Assembly (NCBI RefSeq): GCF_018446385.1 | Contig: NW_024589896.1 | Coordinates: forward strand, 62,001-126,000 | Source: Zingiber officinale | Lineage: Eukaryota; Streptophyta; Magnoliopsida; Zingiberales; Zingiberaceae | Direction of reading: 5' to 3' | DNA: 64,000 bases | Shown here: one piece after another, positions 60,300 through 64,000 of the stretch | Position numbering within the stretch: the first letter of the stretch is position 1 | Layout of the letters: each line of letters begins with the position of its first letter | Notes under the pieces: generated by a model | What the model saw: only the letters and a program-made list of their open reading frames with translations | What the model was told of the DNA's origin: nothing | Databases searched by the model: none | Made by a program: the position numbers and the translations under genes

Positions 60300-61214
60300 C
60301 TTCTGAGGATGACTCACCCAATGTTGTTTTGAGATTTCTTTATTTAGATTTTATTGCTTCTTTGTCGTTCAATCTGGGGCTATTATCTTTGCCCCTCTTC
60401 ATTGTAGTTGTAGCATCATACTTTTTTTTCTGGCATAAATTTCTTGGCCTGCATCTTATTAAATTTATTATTTAAAAAATTATTAATTTTCTTACCACAG
60501 AAGCTCTTTCATCTTCGTTAGCTGATAAGTTTGAATTTGGTCCGTTCTTCTTAGCTTGCAGTGCTAAATTGTGATTCGGCTCCTTTTCCTTTCTTGGTCA
60601 TGTACATTGAAACTCGTGTGATTCTAACGTTGAAAATAAATCTACTAAAGTACTTATCTCCAAGTCTTTTGAGATATAGTATACATCTATTATTCATATC
60701 TACTCTTGGGTTCTTGGGAAGACGTTGAGTATGTATCAGACCAACTCCCGATTTGTTATTGATTCTCCGAGGTTGATGAGTCTGGTGATCAACTTCTTGA
60801 TCTTTACATGTAGTTGAGTCATCGTTTCTCCTATTTCCATTCAGAGGTTTGTTAGCTGATTTCGGATGATGTCATGTTTTACTAGCTTAGCCTCCGATAT
60901 TCCTTCATGAAGCTCCAAAAACTTCTCCTAGAATTCTTTGACCAAGTTGTAGCTACTGATGCGGTTGACTTCTTGAGGTGGTAACACGGTTTGCAAATGA
61001 AATTCTACTTTTTCGTTGACCACAAAATCAGTTTGCTCCTTTTTACTCCAAAGATGTTCTTATTTTTTCTCTCTGTGTTGATCTCTAGGTGCTACAAAGC
61101 CATATTTAATGGTTAACAAAATTTTGAAATCAGTTTTAAATAATACCTCCATTCTCTTTTTCCATATTGTGAAATCTCCCTTAAACTTCGGTGGGTGAAT
61201 GTTCGATCCGGCCA
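60300..61214 (-). pseudogene. Decayed gag of the reverse gag-only element
   Basis: Minus-strand translation from ATG 61214 gives MAGSNIHPPKFKGDFTIWKK, then KTDFKILLTIKYGF, KKEQTDFVVNEKVEFHL and LELHEGISEAKL. These match the gag at 19952-21400 closely, but with frame changes and stops throughout. Zinc-knuckle remains lie near 60400. This shows that the two gag-only elements belong to one family group. Confidence 0.75.
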
Positions 61215-61980
61215 TCTTTCTTTTGCTTTAGTTGGTGGTTAGTCATTCTAAAGTGAACTTAGCTCTAATATCACTTATAGCTAGGATCGATGTAGTTTGC
61301 TAGAGGGGGTGAATAGCCTGCAATAAAAATTTAACACTTCTCTTGCTTCTAAACTTAGTAAGGACAAACACATATTAGTTAATTAAAATAAATATAAAAG
61401 AAAGTAGGGACTCAAGAGGTTACTTGGTTACAACCTGGGTGGCTGTTAATCCAAGGTCGTGAAATATAGCACTACCAAAGCTCCTTAGGATAAGTGTTGG
61501 AGGCGGAGAAGCCCCTTACAGCATTGAGAGTACAAAAGCTTAAAACAGAAAAGAATACAGTGTGCTGTATCAAACTTCGAGCACCAGAGCTCTATTTATA
61601 GCCCACTAGTCGAAGTTAGCCATTGGTTGATGTGTCACCTCTCGGGCGCTTGGACTTGGTTAACTCTATTCACTCTGCAATGACTTCTTCCAATCTGATC
61701 TTTGCTTCTCGGGAGCCTAGACCCGTCCAGGCACCTGGAGTCAGCTGGCGTAGACTCCAGTGTTGATAGTCTTCATAATGGCTTGCTAACGTGGCCAAAA
61801 TGATCCGAGTGCCTGGACCTGGTCCGGGCGCTTGGATTCTAGGCACCTAGACCTGGTCCAGACGCTTGGATATGATCAACTCTGAAGTTGACCATTTTCT
61901 TGTCTGGTCGCTTGGGTGATTCTCCGGCTGTCCAAAGTTGTGCTCATCCAAACTAACTCTGGTCTTCTTCTCGAGCAGTC

Positions 61981-62166
61981 TGTTAGGGTCGATTTATGCT
62001 AGAGGGGGGTTGAATAGCTCGTCGCACTTCATTGTCTTGCTTCGTGATGATGATTTGTAGCAGAATGAACTCGAAGCAACACTTACAACGCTAACACAAG
62101 AATTTACTTGATACCCACTTCAAGAAGAGGTGACTAATTCAAGAATCCACACATGACACTTACTCC
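61981..62166 (-). mobile_element. Partial LTR, interrupted by a Tekay LTR
   Basis: It begins TGTTAGGGTCG at 61981. Read in reverse it resembles the 3' end of the LTR at 28644-30033 (TTAGTCACCTC, GGTATCAAGTAAATTC, CCCCCTCTAGC, CCTAACA). It is cut at 62166 by TGTAACG of the next element. The remainder must lie beyond the window. Confidence 0.6.
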
Positions 62167-64000
62167 ATGTAACGCTCGAAAATTCTCAAACTGGCATTAG
62201 AATTATCCTTTGATTTTTCTGGAATTTTTAGATATTTTTCCGGAATTTTTCGAGTAGCGAGGGTAGCAAAAATAATTAGAAGAATAAAAAGGCTTAAGCG
62301 GGAATCGAACCCGGGACCTCTCGGGTCCGCTAAACCTTTAGTTAGCCTTGGTAACCGGTGAACCCAGCAGGGCCGTGCTGAAAGAAAGAGGAACCAATTA
62401 TATTTATATTAGAGTTGGGTTCAATAATCCATTTAATATAAATTAAGAACTTAAGTTGGGTTTGGTTTAATTTGGTTCGGCAGCCCTCTCCTCACGAAAA
62501 CTCACGCCACTTCCTCCTCTCAAACCCTCACGCCGGCGCCCCTCTTTTCCTCCTCCTTCTCACGGCACACCAAGCCCAAGGGCCAAGGGAACTTCTTCCG
62601 GCGAGATCTTCGATACGAGGACGTTCCCTTTCGCGAGAAGAACCCGTAGACGCGAGCGGATCGTCGAGAAGATCATCTCCACCGGAGTTCTAGCGAATAG
62701 AATCGTAAGAAATTACGAATAGGAGGTAAGAAACCCCTCACCTGCAGTATAATAGCTTTCGTTTGATTGCATACTTTTAGATTTAGCTATATGCAGGTTT
62801 CTCGGCACATAGGGTGTGTTTTAACCCTCCTCGAGGATTAGGGATCTAGTTGAGCATCTCTAGACGGGCCGGACACGTTGTTCCCCTTTAGTTGGAGATT
62901 TTAGACGTTGTCGGGTGCCTAGAGGTGATCTCCCTATTAGAGGAGAGAGTTTGAGCCCACTAAGTGTTCGGTAAAATGTTAGTGTAGCTAAATGCCACCT
63001 CAGTTGTGTTTAATAGCTCAGTTAAATGCATTAGGAGCATTTAAAACAGCACATTAGTTTAGTCCAATTTTATGGGACTACGGTCCAATGGGTGGGCTCC
63101 CACAGTCGCCTCTAGGTTCAGATAACCTAGCTCTAGGTTCAGATAACCTAAAAACAGCAAGTTAAACAGTTAGCTATATTCAGTATTTTATTTTCTGTAC
63201 TGGATCAGATATCCATTGGGTTGGACTCCCACAGTCGTCCCTAGGTTTAGATAACCTAGTTAACCCTACTAAATTCGGGACTTGCAAACCCGGGTCTAGA
63301 TAGGGATGCGCGCACAGCAAGTACAGTTGTCGGACCCAAACAGCATGATTATGTATTTTCACTTATTATGAACTAGTTTTCAAAACTCAAAATTTGTTAT
63401 GTTAGTTGAGTTTGAATTCAGTATCAGTTTAGCTTCAGTTTAGCTCATTATATGTTCAGCCAGTTTCTTTCTATGATCGGGTATGATAGCTCTATGTTCA
63501 GTTCATGTACACATGCTTTAGATGATAGTATGCCATGACTAGCTTTGATTGTTATGTATTGTATGATGGTACGCCATGTTTTAGTTCAATCAGTACATAT
63601 TTCAACCAGCATGTTTTAAAAGCATATTGCATCGAATGCATGTTTTTGTGAGGTAGATGGTTTCTTACTAAGCTTTAAGCTTACAGATTCTACTTTTCCT
63701 TATACTGCAGATAAAGGTAAAGGAAAGATGGACTAACAGAGGAAGCTGGAGGGCAATGCAAAGATGGTGTGTGTGGTAGGAACTGGAATCAAAGATCTTT
63801 AGGGGACTTAAACATTCTAGCTTAGAATTATGAACTTTTAGTATTTTGCTTTTTATGCATTTTAAGTTGTTCAATGTTAGAAATTAAAGAACCATGCACT
63901 ATAACAAGTTAGATTGCTAGTCATATGTTATTAGAGTGTTTATTATGCATTAGATAGTTGTAGTGTGAGGTTTTGGCACGAACCAGTGCTGAAATCAGAG
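62167..64000 (+). mobile_element. Tekay-type LTR, plus orientation, running off the window
   Basis: It begins TGTAACGCTCGAAAATTC, which is the LTR start of the 33657-43007 element in opposite orientation. It follows that LTR in order: tRNA-like module (62292-62370), the GAGAAGATCATCTCC region, GTAAGAAACCCCTCACC, blocks with TCTAGGTTCAGATAACC, and GATAAAGGTAAAGGAAAGATGG to GTGCTGAAATCAG at the edge. It is more diverged than the two LTRs of the complete copy, so it is a separate, older or different insertion. Small ORFs in it are not genes. Confidence 0.85.

Larger units (their letters stand above)
55348..61980 (-). mobile_element. Gag-only LTR retrotransposon, interrupted by a hAT element and by a further LTR insertion
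   Basis: The left (3') LTR is 55348-59200, of which 55749-58707 is a hAT insertion plus its duplicated target. The right (5') LTR starts at 61291 and is cut at 61980. On the minus strand the purine tract AAAAAGGGAGAGAT lies next to 59201, and a mutated Met-tRNA PBS (TGATATTAGAGC) lies inside the right LTR. The interior (59201-61290) holds a decayed gag similar to that at 19952, then AT-rich non-coding DNA, and no pol. A TATA-like GCTATAAATAG on the minus strand is in each LTR (about 55663 and 61592). Confidence 0.78.

Noticed and set aside
62472..62693. 73-codon ORF in the right-edge Tekay LTR
   Set aside because: Its position corresponds to the GC-rich leader part of the LTR, and its translation has no domain.

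Overview
This is plant nuclear DNA. It holds spliced genes with GT-AG introns, plant-type families (endomembrane protein 70, ascorbate oxidase, SULTR sulfate transporter, R3H/SUZ protein), and dense nested LTR retrotransposons. The repeat style (Tat- and Tekay-type Ty3/gypsy, gag-only copia-like elements, Tourist-like MITEs) fits a monocot or another repeat-rich angiosperm. I cannot fix the species from sequence alone.

Layout. 1-2.65 kb: the 5' part of an R3H/SUZ RNA-binding protein gene (minus; runs off the left edge). 4.57-10.07 kb: a complete seven-exon transmembrane-nine (EMP70) gene (plus). 11.2-11.7 kb: a decayed RTE-type LINE 3' end with a microsatellite tail. 12.2-18.5 kb: an LTR element of Tat type (TSD GTTAG) whose gag-pol is mostly deleted, but which carries an intact, spliced, antisense 695-aa gene and a 64-bp tandem array. 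18.7-23.2 kb: an AT-rich repeat with inverted ends, split by a gag-only LTR element (TSD TATGG). 23.8-26.1 kb: a complete five-exon ascorbate oxidase gene (minus). 28.6-45.8 kb: an old gag-only LTR element broken by two Harbinger-like MITEs and by a 9.35-kb Tekay/Del chromovirus (33657-43007, TSD AAAAT). 45.8-47.1 kb: a lone LTR. 47.5-50.8 kb: a complete twelve-exon SULTR3-like transporter gene (minus). 52.5-54.1 kb: a tandem array of TRIM elements. 55.3-62.0 kb: another gag-only element (minus), with a dead hAT transposon in its left LTR (TSD CTTGGACC) and, at its right, a further LTR that is itself interrupted by a Tekay LTR running off the window.

The four host genes are unrelated and show no operon-like logic: RNA binding, Golgi/endosome membrane protein, apoplastic copper oxidase, and anion transport. 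The mobile elements explain most of the rest. The most unusual signals are the intact antisense gene in an otherwise wrecked retrotransposon, the LTR-end/PBS duplication marking that deletion, the TRIM array, the recurrence of family-specific dyad-symmetric clusters in unrelated LTRs, and a tRNA-like B-box module kept in the Tekay LTRs.
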